A stretch of DNA of 38,894 bases from Chlamydia trachomatis. Lineage in GTDB: Bacteria > Chlamydiota > Chlamydiia > Chlamydiales > Rhabdochlamydiaceae. The notes under the pieces were generated by a model that saw only the letters and a program-made list of their open reading frames with translations, did not search any database and had not been told where the DNA came from. Shown one piece after another: positions 7,640 through 16,185 of this stretch. Position numbers and translations under genes: made by a program. The stretch's first letter is position 1. Each line of letters starts with the position of its first letter. The stretch spans positions 1-38,894 of the forward strand of contig CAMDHO010000021.1 in the NCBI GenBank assembly GCA_945898205.1, read 5' to 3'.

Positions 7640-10600
7640 AAAACTTATGCCGCAAAAAAATCATTCTTTTTCTTTCTGGATTTCTTTGCTTTCTTTTGAT
7701 TTTCCTCTCTCTTCTTCCTTGGTTTCTTTCAACAGACACCGGGAAAAATATTCTGATTTCCTCTTTAAACTCTCGTTTTTCTGGAAGTTTAAAAATAGAA
7801 ACCCTTTCATTAACTTGGCAGGGGCCTCAGAAGATAGAAAAAATCCGGTTTGATTCTATAGACGGAAAGATCAAACTTTCTTGCGAAAAAATTTCTTGTA
7901 ACTCTTCTTTAATTAAAACCTTGCTCCCATCCCACGATCTTGGACTTATACTCGTTCAAAATCCCGATATAGAAATCCACCAAACATTGATTCAGGCTCC
8001 TATTGAAAAGAGACCCCAAGTTCAAATAGCTTCTTTTTCGCCTACGACAGCTCTTAATACAGCCCTTCCTTCTTTTGAAATCCCCTTTATCGGTAACTTA
8101 GAAATTCAAAAAGGAAAACTCTCTATTTTTTCTGAAAATACTTCTCCTATTATTTTTGACATTACGCACAGTCAACTTCTATCGAATAAAAATCTCTCTG
8201 AGATATCACTTAGCATCACAGGTGAAACTTTTCAAAATAATATTAAAGGCAACATCCTTGTAAATGCTTCTTTTAAAGAAACTAATTCTCTTAATCGATC
8301 TCTAGACAGCACTGTTTCTTTAAAAAACTTTCCCATCGATGGAATCGACCAACTTCTCTCTATAAAATCCCCAGAGTATCGTAGCATGTTAACAGAAGCC
8401 ACAGGGCCTTCTTTAGACCTCAACTGCGTTATTGCCTTTTCTAAAGAGGCTTGTAAAGCCTCTTTAGAAACCAAATCTGACAAGTTGCAAATTCAAGTTC
8501 AAACGCAGCTTAAAGAAAACAACATCTCGCTTATCTCTCCGGCTAGCATACAACTGACGCTCTCCCCTAGGCTGCTTCAAAGTTTGCAAAAAAAATTTCC
8601 ACAAATAGCTCCCTTTACTTCAAAAGATCCTATCTATTTCCTATCCACCTTTTCAAAACTCACTATTCCTAAAACTGATAGAGGAATAGAATTTAAAGAA
8701 GCTTCTTTCCAAAGTAATATGGAAATTAAACCTTATCAAACATCCACTGTTCAATTAGGGGGCAAGGGAACCTTCTCCTCTCTTAACCTTACTGATGAGA
8801 TGTCGACAACTATTAATATTCAGATAGCCAAACAATTAGAAATTTCGAACTCAACAGTTCAAATTTCATGCAAAAAGCCTTTTCTAAAATCTGATCAAGA
8901 ATTTATAGCTTCTATTGAAATAGAAAAAACCCCTGTTGCTTTTATAGAAAACTTTTTCATTGAGCCTACTCAACTGTCTAAGCTCTTGGGACATTCCTTT
9001 AAAGCAAAAGCCAGGGTTCAAGGCAACGAAAGAAAAATCAATATTACATCCGAACTCTCTTCCTCTTTACTCCAAATAACAAAGGGAAATTTTCTCTTTG
9101 AAAATCAAACGCTATCTCTAACAGAACCTTTAGAAGCTCATTATTTAATAACACCGGACACCTTTCAATCTCTTGCAACTCAAAAAAATATCGTTTTGCA
9201 AAAAGAAGCACATATAACAGCTCTTTTTTCTGATCTTCAATTACAAGATTTTTCTTCTCTACACGACCTTAAAGTTAAAACTGCAATAACCTCTTCACCT
9301 GTTATATTTTCCAGTTTTTTTGCTTTAAAACAACATAGCATCGAAGATCTCTCTTTGAATTTTGCTGTCGACTCTACTTCTTTTATTTCTTTACATCTTA
9401 AAAGCAAGCAATTTTCAATCCAATATGATGGAGGATTTGATCCTAATTCTCGAACTCTCTTTTGGAAAAAACCAATTCAAGCTCAATATATTCTTACTAA
9501 TAAAGAACTCCAAGCTCTTTACATCGGAAAAAAAGCAGCTACCCTTTTGCAAAACACTCGAATTCAAATCGAGATAGACCCCTCAACCATCTCCTTAACT
9601 AATTTTTCTTTAAATCGCATAAACCTTACAAGTCACATCTACGGGGAAACTCTCCTTTTCCAAAACGCAAACAACATAAAGCAAATTGAATTAGAAAATT
9701 TAGAGACAACTTTAAAGCTTTCAGGAGACAAAGACCTTTTAGACTTTGCCATTTCCGCTCATGTTGCTAATGGAAAATTCGAATGCCAAGGAGCCCTTAA
9801 ACAGATAAGCTCTCCTGACTTTCTTTTAACCGCTCATTTAGAATTGCAACAATTTCCTCTAGAACTTATTGACGCCCTTACTGACGCTTCTTTAACTCCT
9901 GTTTTAGGTTCTCTTCTAGACTTAAAGCTCTCCATAGACAAAAAAAACACAACTCAATCTTTTTTAATCAAAGCAAAAAGCCCATTTTTAAATATGTCCG
10001 GAGGGATTTCTTTAAATCCTCAGTCAGTAGTCCTGTCAGACAGTAGTTCTCCACTTAAAATAGAATTCCTTCTAACCCCGCTTGCTTATGATGTCATTTT
10101 CAAACAAATCGAGACTTCTTTTTCCTTAGAAGAAGACACCTTATTTAAAGCCTCTCTATTGAAGCTTAACATCCCCTTTATCTCGTCTGATTACAAAAAA
10201 CCAGATCTCGCCAACCTTCTTTTAAACCTACAAATAGAAAATGAGCAGGTTTCCTTTAGAAATAAAGAAACGAAAAAACCTATATCTCTAGTAAATACAA
10301 AATTATCCCTGCAGAAAAAAGACGAAAAAACACCTCTTTACCTCTCTATAGACACAAATACGAGCTCTTCTCAAAAAGGATCTTTTCATCTTGACGCTCA
10401 AATTAAAAATCTTTTAAATCGCGAAGGACAATTTCATCCTTCTAATATACAATCTGACCTTATAGCCTCTTTTCAAAAGTTTCCAGCCGATGCCTTAGAA
10501 ATTATCTTTCCTTCTAAAAATAAAGTTTTTTCAAATCTTTTAGGCCCTTACTTTGATATGACCCTTAAAACATCCCTACATAACTCAAGCGGACCACTTG

Positions 10601-11412
10601 CAGCAAATTTAACATCTAAAAACATGAAATTCTCTTTAGAGGGAGAGCTCTCATCTGGAGTTTTAACTCTTCGACAAAACCTATTAATGCAGATTTCTTT
10701 AAACTCTAAAACCTCTCTTGTTTTTTCAAAAAGCATCAACCCCCTTTCCATTTCTTCTCTTTCCTCAAATGATCCTCTTTCTATTGAAATTTCAGCTAAA
10801 GGATTTTCACTGCCTCTATTTCCTTTGAATTTAAATCGTATAGAAGTTCCCTCAGCTCGAATTACCCCAGGAAAAATCTTTTGTCAAAACGAAGGAAACA
10901 TCAATCTCATGCTGGGGATTCTAAAATCAAAACAAGCTAATCAAACAAGTCAATTAGAACTCTGGTTTGCCCCTTTAATAGTTCATATACAAAAAGGGAT
11001 TTTAGACTTAGAAAGGACAGAAATTTTAGTAGCAAATGCCTATGACATTGCTCTTTGGGGACGTATCAACTTACCTGCTAATAAAGTCAACATGACATTA
11101 GGCCTCACCGCTCCTTGTCTTAAAGCAGCCTTTAACATTCAAGACCTACCTAAAGACTATGTACTACACATTCCCTTAACCGGAACTTTAGACAACATCA
11201 AGCTCAACAAAAGCGTAGCAACATCTAAAATAGTAGCTCTCACTCTTTGGCAAAGCAAAAACATTACAGGAGATCTTGGGGCTGGAATCGGGGGGGCTCT
11301 GATAGGCGGATTGCTTAATCAAGTTTTGAAACCTCCAGGCAATGAAGGAGCCACCCCTCCAGCCAAAACTCCATTTCCATGGCAGTCTGAAAAACCTCGT
11401 AAGAGTCGATAA
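7627..11412 (+). CDS. Large AsmA/TamB-like envelope protein, 1261 aa
   Basis: The protein has one N-terminal membrane helix (about residues 11-34) followed by more than 1200 residues of alternating polar/hydrophobic strands rich in Ser, Leu, Lys and Thr. This is the pattern of AsmA-like proteins (AsmA, TamB, YhdP) that span the periplasm and are linked to phospholipid transport to the outer membrane. The C-terminal part (about 1120-1210) has the typical ILDLERTEILV, ALWGRINLPANKVNM and LPLTG-like (HIPLTGTLDNIKL) succession. It ends with a Gly-rich AGIGGALIGG and a Pro-rich basic tail. The start ATG 7627 has AAGGA eight bases upstream and overlaps the Nudix gene. No cysteine-rich or enzymatic motif is visible. 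The family call is by architecture and C-terminal similarity, so membership in a particular subfamily is uncertain. Confidence 0.65.
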   Translation: MRSIKNLCRKKIILFLSGFLCFLLIFLSLLPWFLSTDTGKNILISSLNSRFSGSLKIETLSLTWQGPQKIEKIRFDSIDGKIKLSCEKISCNSSLIKTLLPSHDLGLILVQNPDIEIHQTLIQAPIEKRPQVQIASFSPTTALNTALPSFEIPFIGNLEIQKGKLSIFSENTSPIIFDITHSQLLSNKNLSEISLSITGETFQNNIKGNILVNASFKETNSLNRSLDSTVSLKNFPIDGIDQLLSIKSPEYRSMLTEATGPSLDLNCVIAFSKEACKASLETKSDKLQIQVQTQLKENNISLISPASIQLTLSPRLLQSLQKKFPQIAPFTSKDPIYFLSTFSKLTIPKTDRGIEFKEASFQSNMEIKPYQTSTVQLGGKGTFSSLNLTDEMSTTINIQIAKQLEISNSTVQISCKKPFLKSDQEFIASIEIEKTPVAFIENFFIEPTQLSKLLGHSFKAKARVQGNERKINITSELSSSLLQITKGNFLFENQTLSLTEPLEAHYLITPDTFQSLATQKNIVLQKEAHITALFSDLQLQDFSSLHDLKVKTAITSSPVIFSSFFALKQHSIEDLSLNFAVDSTSFISLHLKSKQFSIQYDGGFDPNSRTLFWKKPIQAQYILTNKELQALYIGKKAATLLQNTRIQIEIDPSTISLTNFSLNRINLTSHIYGETLLFQNANNIKQIELENLETTLKLSGDKDLLDFAISAHVANGKFECQGALKQISSPDFLLTAHLELQQFPLELIDALTDASLTPVLGSLLDLKLSIDKKNTTQSFLIKAKSPFLNMSGGISLNPQSVVLSDSSSPLKIEFLLTPLAYDVIFKQIETSFSLEEDTLFKASLLKLNIPFISSDYKKPDLANLLLNLQIENEQVSFRNKETKKPISLVNTKLSLQKKDEKTPLYLSIDTNTSSSQKGSFHLDAQIKNLLNREGQFHPSNIQSDLIASFQKFPADALEIIFPSKNKVFSNLLGPYFDMTLKTSLHNSSGPLAANLTSKNMKFSLEGELSSGVLTLRQNLLMQISLNSKTSLVFSKSINPLSISSLSSNDPLSIEISAKGFSLPLFPLNLNRIEVPSARITPGKIFCQNEGNINLMLGILKSKQANQTSQLELWFAPLIVHIQKGILDLERTEILVANAYDIALWGRINLPANKVNMTLGLTAPCLKAAFNIQDLPKDYVLHIPLTGTLDNIKLNKSVATSKIVALTLWQSKNITGDLGAGIGGALIGGLLNQVLKPPGNEGATPPAKTPFPWQSEKPRKSR

Positions 11413-11456
11413 AAAAAAGTTAGCATAGAGCGGCTCTCATATTCGTTGCAGAATTC

Positions 11457-11485
11457 TTGCCTTGCCCTAAAATGTAGCTTAAAAT
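11457..11485 (+). promoter_or_regulatory. Possible promoter for the alpha/beta hydrolase
   Basis: TTGCCT (11457-11462) and TAAAAT (11480-11485) are spaced by 17 bases, about 100 bases before the gene. Similarity to sigma-70-type hexamers only. Confidence 0.4.
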
Positions 11486-11584
11486 AAACAAGACCAGCTT
11501 AAAAAATACTATTTTAAAAAGAAGGAAATGAGCTATCCTATCCGCCCACATGACAAAAAAATATAAACTATATTAAATGGCGGT

Positions 11585-12790
11585 TTGTTTATTTTGGAAA
11601 TAAATTCAAATTCAATTTCACACTACAACTTCTATTATAGCCCTTTTATCTCTTCAATTTATTCCAAATCTCAGGAAATTTTAGATGTTTTCAAAGAAAC
11701 TATTGGCTCTATAGTTCGCGACGGTTTCTTCTTACCTCTTGCAGGTAAATTATCCATAGAAGATCAAAATAGACTAAAAAAAGAGGTTCTCTTTTACAAA
11801 GACTTTTGGAATACTGAAACATCTAATAATCCTCACCTTCCCTACCTCAAAGAGATCCAAAAACACTTTTCATGTAAAACAGAAACCACACCTATTGAAC
11901 TGAATGGAAAACATCTTCAAGTAGAATATTCACTCATCGAATCTCCTAAATCGACCTCAAAAAACACTCAGAACCTTGTTTTCATCCTTGGAAATCTCTC
12001 TACTATTAACAATAATATTGTGGCCATATACCCTTTTTTAGCCTCTTACTTAGAAAAATCAAAAACAGATCCTTCGATAGCCCCTCTTTGTGTTATTTCT
12101 ATAAACCAATACAGCTGTTCACAAAACGGGCTAATGTACAAACCAAAAACATTAGATGAATCGGGTGAAATCCTCACAAAAACCTTAAAACAAATTGCTC
12201 TAATAAAAGGACCTATTACGCAAATAACAGGCCACTCATTAGGCTCTATTATTTTAGCTTCGTCTTTAAAGACTGCTACTAAAGAAAAAGATCTCCTTCC
12301 CCTAAACATCTACTTTGATCGAGGCCCTTCTTCTATTAGCGATATGAGTAAAAAACTTGGACTTACCGGATGGGTCCTATTACAAATCGCTAAATTTTCT
12401 GGTTGGGATATTGATGTAGGTCTTGAAATTCAAAAGCATCTTCTAAATCGCACTAGCCAAAACATTTTTATCTCCGAAGTTTTAAATGATTATTTTTTTT
12501 CAGAAAATAGCAGTCTATGTAAAAGTCCTTATTTACAAAATTTAAAACCTGATCAAGGCATTCAACGACTTTCATTTGACTTTGCAGCTCAATTATACGA
12601 CGAAAAAGCCCATCACAACATACATAACGGAAACTTAGATGGTCATCATCTCACTCCAAGACAACCCTCTCTATTGAAAAACGATGAATCCATGTCGGAT
12701 AAAATTATGAGTGTTTTTACTAGATCGCAAGAACCAAAGAGGAAATCTTTGCTCAAACTTCCTCTTTTTAAGAAATTTAGACTAGTTTAA
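11585..12790 (+). CDS. Alpha/beta hydrolase-like protein
   Basis: This protein of about 400 residues has an alpha/beta hydrolase core: LVFILGNLST (oxyanion-side strand, about 131-140), the nucleophile elbow GHSLGS (S218) and NIYFDRGPSS (about 241-250). Late histidines (AHHNIHNGNLDGHH) may supply the catalytic His. It could be an esterase, lipase or thioesterase, but the substrate is unknown. The start is unusual: no ATG is available in this frame, and an ATG at 11577 is in another frame and stops at once. TTG at 11585 lacks a ribosome site, while TTG at 11594 has GGCGG ten bases upstream and may be the true start, which would shorten the protein by three residues. It converges with the aldolase gene with two bases between. 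Confidence 0.72.
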   Translation: MFILEINSNSISHYNFYYSPFISSIYSKSQEILDVFKETIGSIVRDGFFLPLAGKLSIEDQNRLKKEVLFYKDFWNTETSNNPHLPYLKEIQKHFSCKTETTPIELNGKHLQVEYSLIESPKSTSKNTQNLVFILGNLSTINNNIVAIYPFLASYLEKSKTDPSIAPLCVISINQYSCSQNGLMYKPKTLDESGEILTKTLKQIALIKGPITQITGHSLGSIILASSLKTATKEKDLLPLNIYFDRGPSSISDMSKKLGLTGWVLLQIAKFSGWDIDVGLEIQKHLLNRTSQNIFISEVLNDYFFSENSSLCKSPYLQNLKPDQGIQRLSFDFAAQLYDEKAHHNIHNGNLDGHHLTPRQPSLLKNDESMSDKIMSVFTRSQEPKRKSLLKLPLFKKFRLV

Positions 12791-12792
12791 TT

Positions 12793-13848
12793 TTAAGCAA
12801 TGGTTACTTCTCTGCACAGATATACATTTTGAATAGCATTCAAAAGTTCGACACCTTCTTTCATCGGTTTTTGAAATGCTTTTCTACCGCTAATAAGGCC
12901 CATACCACCCGCTCTTTTGTTGATGACAGCGGTTTCTACTGCTTGTGCTAAATCATCAGATCCTGACGCCCCCCCTGAATTAATCAATCCCATACGTCCC
13001 ATATAGTTATTGATCACTTGATAGCGAGTCAGATCTATTGGATGCGGAGAAGACAGCTGCGAATAGATAGCTTCTGTTTGTTTACCAAACTGTAAATCTC
13101 TAAATCCTCCATTACATTCTGGAAGCTTTTGCTTAATAATGTCCGCTTGAATTGTCACTCCTAGATGATTGGCCTGGCCTGTTAAATCCGCAGCTTCATG
13201 ATAATCTAGTTGCTTTGTTTTAAATTCTGGGTTTCTTAAATAGCACCATAAAATGGTAGCCATTCCAAGTTCATGAGCTCTTTCAAACGCTTGACTTACT
13301 TCTATGATCTGTCGATTGCTTTCAGGGGAACCAAAATAGATTGTAGCACCTACTGCCGCACACCCCATATCCCAAGCTTGCTCGACACTAGCAAAGAAGA
13401 TTTGATCATATTTATTGGGGTAGGAAAGAATTTCATTATGATTAAGTTTTAACACAAAAGGGATCTTATGAGCATATTTACGTGCTACCGAGCCTAACAC
13501 CCCAAGAGTTGTTGCAACTCCATTACAGCCCCCTTCAATGGCAAGTTTAATAATATTTTCTGAATCAAAATAATCAGGGTTTTTTGAAAAAGAAGCTCCT
13601 GCAGTATGCTCAATTCCTTGATCTACTGGTAAAAGAGAGAGATATCCGGTTTTTGCAAGTCTTCCGTGATTAAATATCCACTGCAGGTTTTGCAAAACTC
13701 TAATATTTCTATCCGATGGGGCAAAAATTCGATCTACCCAATCAGGACCTGGAAGATGAAGCTTCTCTTTAGGAACAGTTTTGCACACATGCGTTAATAA
13801 ACTTTGAGCTTTTTCTTTGAGTATTTTTTCAATATCAACAAGCGACAC
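12793..13848 (-). CDS. fbaB: Class I fructose-bisphosphate aldolase, DhnA/FbaB type
   Basis: This 351-residue protein matches the archaeal-type/DhnA class I aldolase, which interconverts fructose 1,6-bisphosphate with dihydroxyacetone phosphate and glyceraldehyde 3-phosphate. Visible hallmarks are LPVDQGIEH (about 73-81), KLNHNE (134-139), GATIYFGS (167-174) and [10 protein letters not shown] (232-241, with K239 in the Schiff-base position). The C-terminal phosphate-binding loops are [11 protein letters not shown] and [12 protein letters not shown]. Chlamydiae use this type instead of class II aldolase. The start is GTG at 13846-13848 with a strong AAGGGGG site six to seven bases upstream. 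Confidence 0.95.
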   Translation of the reverse strand: MSLVDIEKILKEKAQSLLTHVCKTVPKEKLHLPGPDWVDRIFAPSDRNIRVLQNLQWIFNHGRLAKTGYLSLLPVDQGIEHTAGASFSKNPDYFDSENIIKLAIEGGCNGVATTLGVLGSVARKYAHKIPFVLKLNHNEILSYPNKYDQIFFASVEQAWDMGCAAVGATIYFGSPESNRQIIEVSQAFERAHELGMATILWCYLRNPEFKTKQLDYHEAADLTGQANHLGVTIQADIIKQKLPECNGGFRDLQFGKQTEAIYSQLSSPHPIDLTRYQVINNYMGRMGLINSGGASGSDDLAQAVETAVINKRAGGMGLISGRKAFQKPMKEGVELLNAIQNVYLCREVTIA

Positions 13849-13927
13849 TAGACACCCCCTTATAAAGTACAGTTCATCGAAGAGTAACCAAAAGGCTCTC
13901 TTTTTTTAAAGAGTTAAATCTCCTAAC

Positions 13928-14368
13928 TCACGCAGAAGCCAAAAGAGTTTTCCCCATTTTCTGATAAGATATTCCAAACTTCTCAAAAGGCTCCTCTTCA
14001 GAAACAAATCCTAAGTGCAAATAAAAAGCTCTCATTTCTTCTACGGCTAAAATATACACATGATAAATCCCTTTATGCAGTAAAAACTCTTCCATAGTAG
14101 AAAGCATTTGCCTACTAAAAGATTTCCCCGTGTACTCATCGCTTAAAGCTATATGAAAAATCTTTCCCTCCGTTTCTGACTGAGGATGACATACAATACA
14201 TCCTACTAACTGCTTTTTCTCTAGAGCAATTAAATGGATACTCTCTTTTTCCTCCGTTACTAGTTCCAAACCAGGAGGCAGCCCTTTGGTTTTTTCACCT
14301 ACCTCCCAACGGAGCATTAGCTCTTCTCGATAATACGGATCCGATAAAGTAATAAATTTGAATTTCAT
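13928..14368 (-). CDS. GNAT-family N-acetyltransferase
   Basis: The protein has the GNAT fold signature: ELMLRWEVGE, then HLIALEKKQLVGCIV (beta3-beta4) and IALSDEYTGKSFSRQML (the acetyl-CoA pyrophosphate loop region, with a degenerate R/Q-x-x-G-x-G/A). YILAVEEMRAFYLHLGF is the usual final AxxFYxxxGF motif. I set the start at ATG 14366-14368, which has GGAGG six bases upstream, giving 146 residues. An upstream in-frame ATG at 14438-14440 would add a 24-residue Lys/Arg-rich leader without a ribosome site. The substrate is unknown. Confidence 0.8.
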   Translation of the reverse strand: MKFKFITLSDPYYREELMLRWEVGEKTKGLPPGLELVTEEKESIHLIALEKKQLVGCIVCHPQSETEGKIFHIALSDEYTGKSFSRQMLSTMEEFLLHKGIYHVYILAVEEMRAFYLHLGFVSEEEPFEKFGISYQKMGKTLLASA

Positions 14369-14586
14369 AGTTACCTCCACCTTTTTTTTTAAACTACCTC
14401 TTTTCTCTCTTTTTCGCAAATATTGAAAGAATTTCTTCAAAAAGAAAATCTATACTAGAAAAAAAACAAAACATAATTAAAAAAACAAGCACTTCTCCCT
14501 GCTATATTTTATATTTCAAAAATACTACTTTTTATTTTTTTTTATTTATAGTAAAAGAAATTTAAAACAAATTCCATGAGAGGATT

Positions 14587-16125
14587 ATGAAATTCCTTAT
14601 ACTTAAATGTAAAAAAATAGCAAAAAAAATATTAACGACATCTAGAGTTGTTGTTAGAAAAGCTCTGAATAAAACATCAAAACACCGTAAAAACAAAAAA
14701 AAAGAACAAGATTTAAAAATACTTATTCTAAATTCACTCAATTACATAAGACATAAGGTTTCTATATTTACAACTTTCGTAAAAAAAATAAAATCTCCTA
14801 TCCCAAGAGTAGCTTCATCTATAAAAAGCTTTGCATATTTAATTTACATTAAAATTAATAAAGCAGCACAGATTCTAAAAAAAATATTTCTAAATTTAAT
14901 TACATTTGTAATATGCAGACTTTACTTAATTAGAACGTTACACCTTAAATGTAAAAAATTTACAGAAACGTTATACTCTCCTGCTGTAAAAAAAACTAGT
15001 TTCCTGTTTAGAACTTTATTTAGTTCTGTTAAGTATAAAAAAACCACAAAAACACTAAAAGAAAACGCTTTGCTTATTTCTGGAGTTATAAGTTGCGGGA
15101 TTCTCTCTGCTCTACTACTAGCTATTGACTATAAAAAAGACACCCCTCTTCTTTCTACCGAAATGAGTCATCAAGAGGACAACCTAGGAATGCAAGCAGT
15201 GGATGCTGGGGAAAAGGCTTTAACTGCTGTTTTAGGAATAACTGGCGATACTGTTTCTATGCTATCTGAAGTAATAGTAGATAGCTCGGAAGCTGCTGAA
15301 ATTTCAGAATCTATTAATATTCCTGTTGATGAAACACCCCCTGTTCTTACCTCTATAGAACAAACACCTATTAACAATGACTCTGTCGCTGTAGAAATAG
15401 AAATTGTTCAATATAATGTAATAGAGATAGAGCTAATTTCTCATTTACAAATAGGTGGTGATTATACTTACGTACGAATTAAACCTGAGGACAGTTCTTC
15501 TTTTGAAGGTAGTTTAGGTGGATTGCAAGCATCCTATGAATATCGACCTAATAACAGCTTTTATGGAGCTGGTAACTTTTCCTGGAAAGAAGGGACCACT
15601 TCTGGCTCTTCAGGAACCCGCAGCCTTATTTATATAGATGCGCAAGAACGTCTTGGATATACGGCCTCTTTTAATGATACAAGTTGCTTACTCACTCTCT
15701 TTTCTGGTCTTGGATATCGTCATTTTTGGCAAAAACTAACAACAAACTCTAATAGTTCTCTGCAATTTAAATATGACGAGTTCTATATTCCTATTGGAAT
15801 AGCTACAGACTATACGGTTAATTCGTGGCTTGCATTTGGATTAGGATTTACTTGGATGCCCCAAGTGTATTCTACAACCGCCATTACAGCCTTAAAAGGA
15901 ACTCGTTGGAGCCTTACAAATACGCTTCCGAATTTCTTTATAGAGACTCCAATAAATTTTACCCTTACAAAAAATAAAAGGTTTCACCTTGTCTTAAATC
16001 CATTCTATGAACATTGGGAAGACGGCCATTCTACCGCAGCAACGGCCGCAGGCATCCCTTTAGGACTCCCAGGAAATACCTATAATTTTTGGGGTGTTAA
16101 CCTGAATTTCTTATATCAATTCTAA
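14587..16125 (+). CDS. Cationic N-terminal region joined to a C-terminal beta-barrel
   Basis: This 512-residue protein has three parts. Residues 1-155 are very rich in Lys and Ile/Leu, with repeated amphipathic segments such as LKCKKIAKKIL, LILNSLNYIRHK and LHLKCKKFTETLY. A membrane segment (ALLISGVISCGILSALLLAID, about 160-180) is followed by an acidic Glu/Ser/Thr-rich linker (about 190-275). From about 278 to the end is a run of alternating beta strands (LQIGGDYTYVRI, LGGLQASYEYRP, YGAGNFSWKEG, FLYQF) ending in Phe, as in outer-membrane porin-like barrels of 8-10 strands. GAGAGGATT precedes the ATG. Barrel location in the outer membrane is likely; the role of the long basic N-terminus is unknown and unusual for a barrel protein. 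It converges with the GH64-like gene and shares a hairpin with it. Confidence 0.6.
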   Translation: MKFLILKCKKIAKKILTTSRVVVRKALNKTSKHRKNKKKEQDLKILILNSLNYIRHKVSIFTTFVKKIKSPIPRVASSIKSFAYLIYIKINKAAQILKKIFLNLITFVICRLYLIRTLHLKCKKFTETLYSPAVKKTSFLFRTLFSSVKYKKTTKTLKENALLISGVISCGILSALLLAIDYKKDTPLLSTEMSHQEDNLGMQAVDAGEKALTAVLGITGDTVSMLSEVIVDSSEAAEISESINIPVDETPPVLTSIEQTPINNDSVAVEIEIVQYNVIEIELISHLQIGGDYTYVRIKPEDSSSFEGSLGGLQASYEYRPNNSFYGAGNFSWKEGTTSGSSGTRSLIYIDAQERLGYTASFNDTSCLLTLFSGLGYRHFWQKLTTNSNSSLQFKYDEFYIPIGIATDYTVNSWLAFGLGFTWMPQVYSTTAITALKGTRWSLTNTLPNFFIETPINFTLTKNKRFHLVLNPFYEHWEDGHSTAATAAGIPLGLPGNTYNFWGVNLNFLYQF

Positions 16126-16181
16126 AACAAATAGATGCAAAGTCAATCCCTTACTATAAAAGTATCGGATTGACTTTGCAT
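16125..16181 (-). terminator. Terminator hairpin between convergent genes
   Basis: A perfect 15-bp stem (16135-16149 with 16167-16181) lies four bases beyond the stop of the minus-strand GH64-like gene. On the minus strand it is followed by a T-rich tract (CTATTTGTTTT). On the plus strand the T-tract is missing, so termination of the barrel gene by the same hairpin is less sure. Confidence 0.75.
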
Positions 16182-16185
16182 TCAG

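Noticed and set aside
7542-7853. 103-residue frame across the Nudix/AsmA-like junction
   Set aside because: It overlaps both well supported genes in a third frame.
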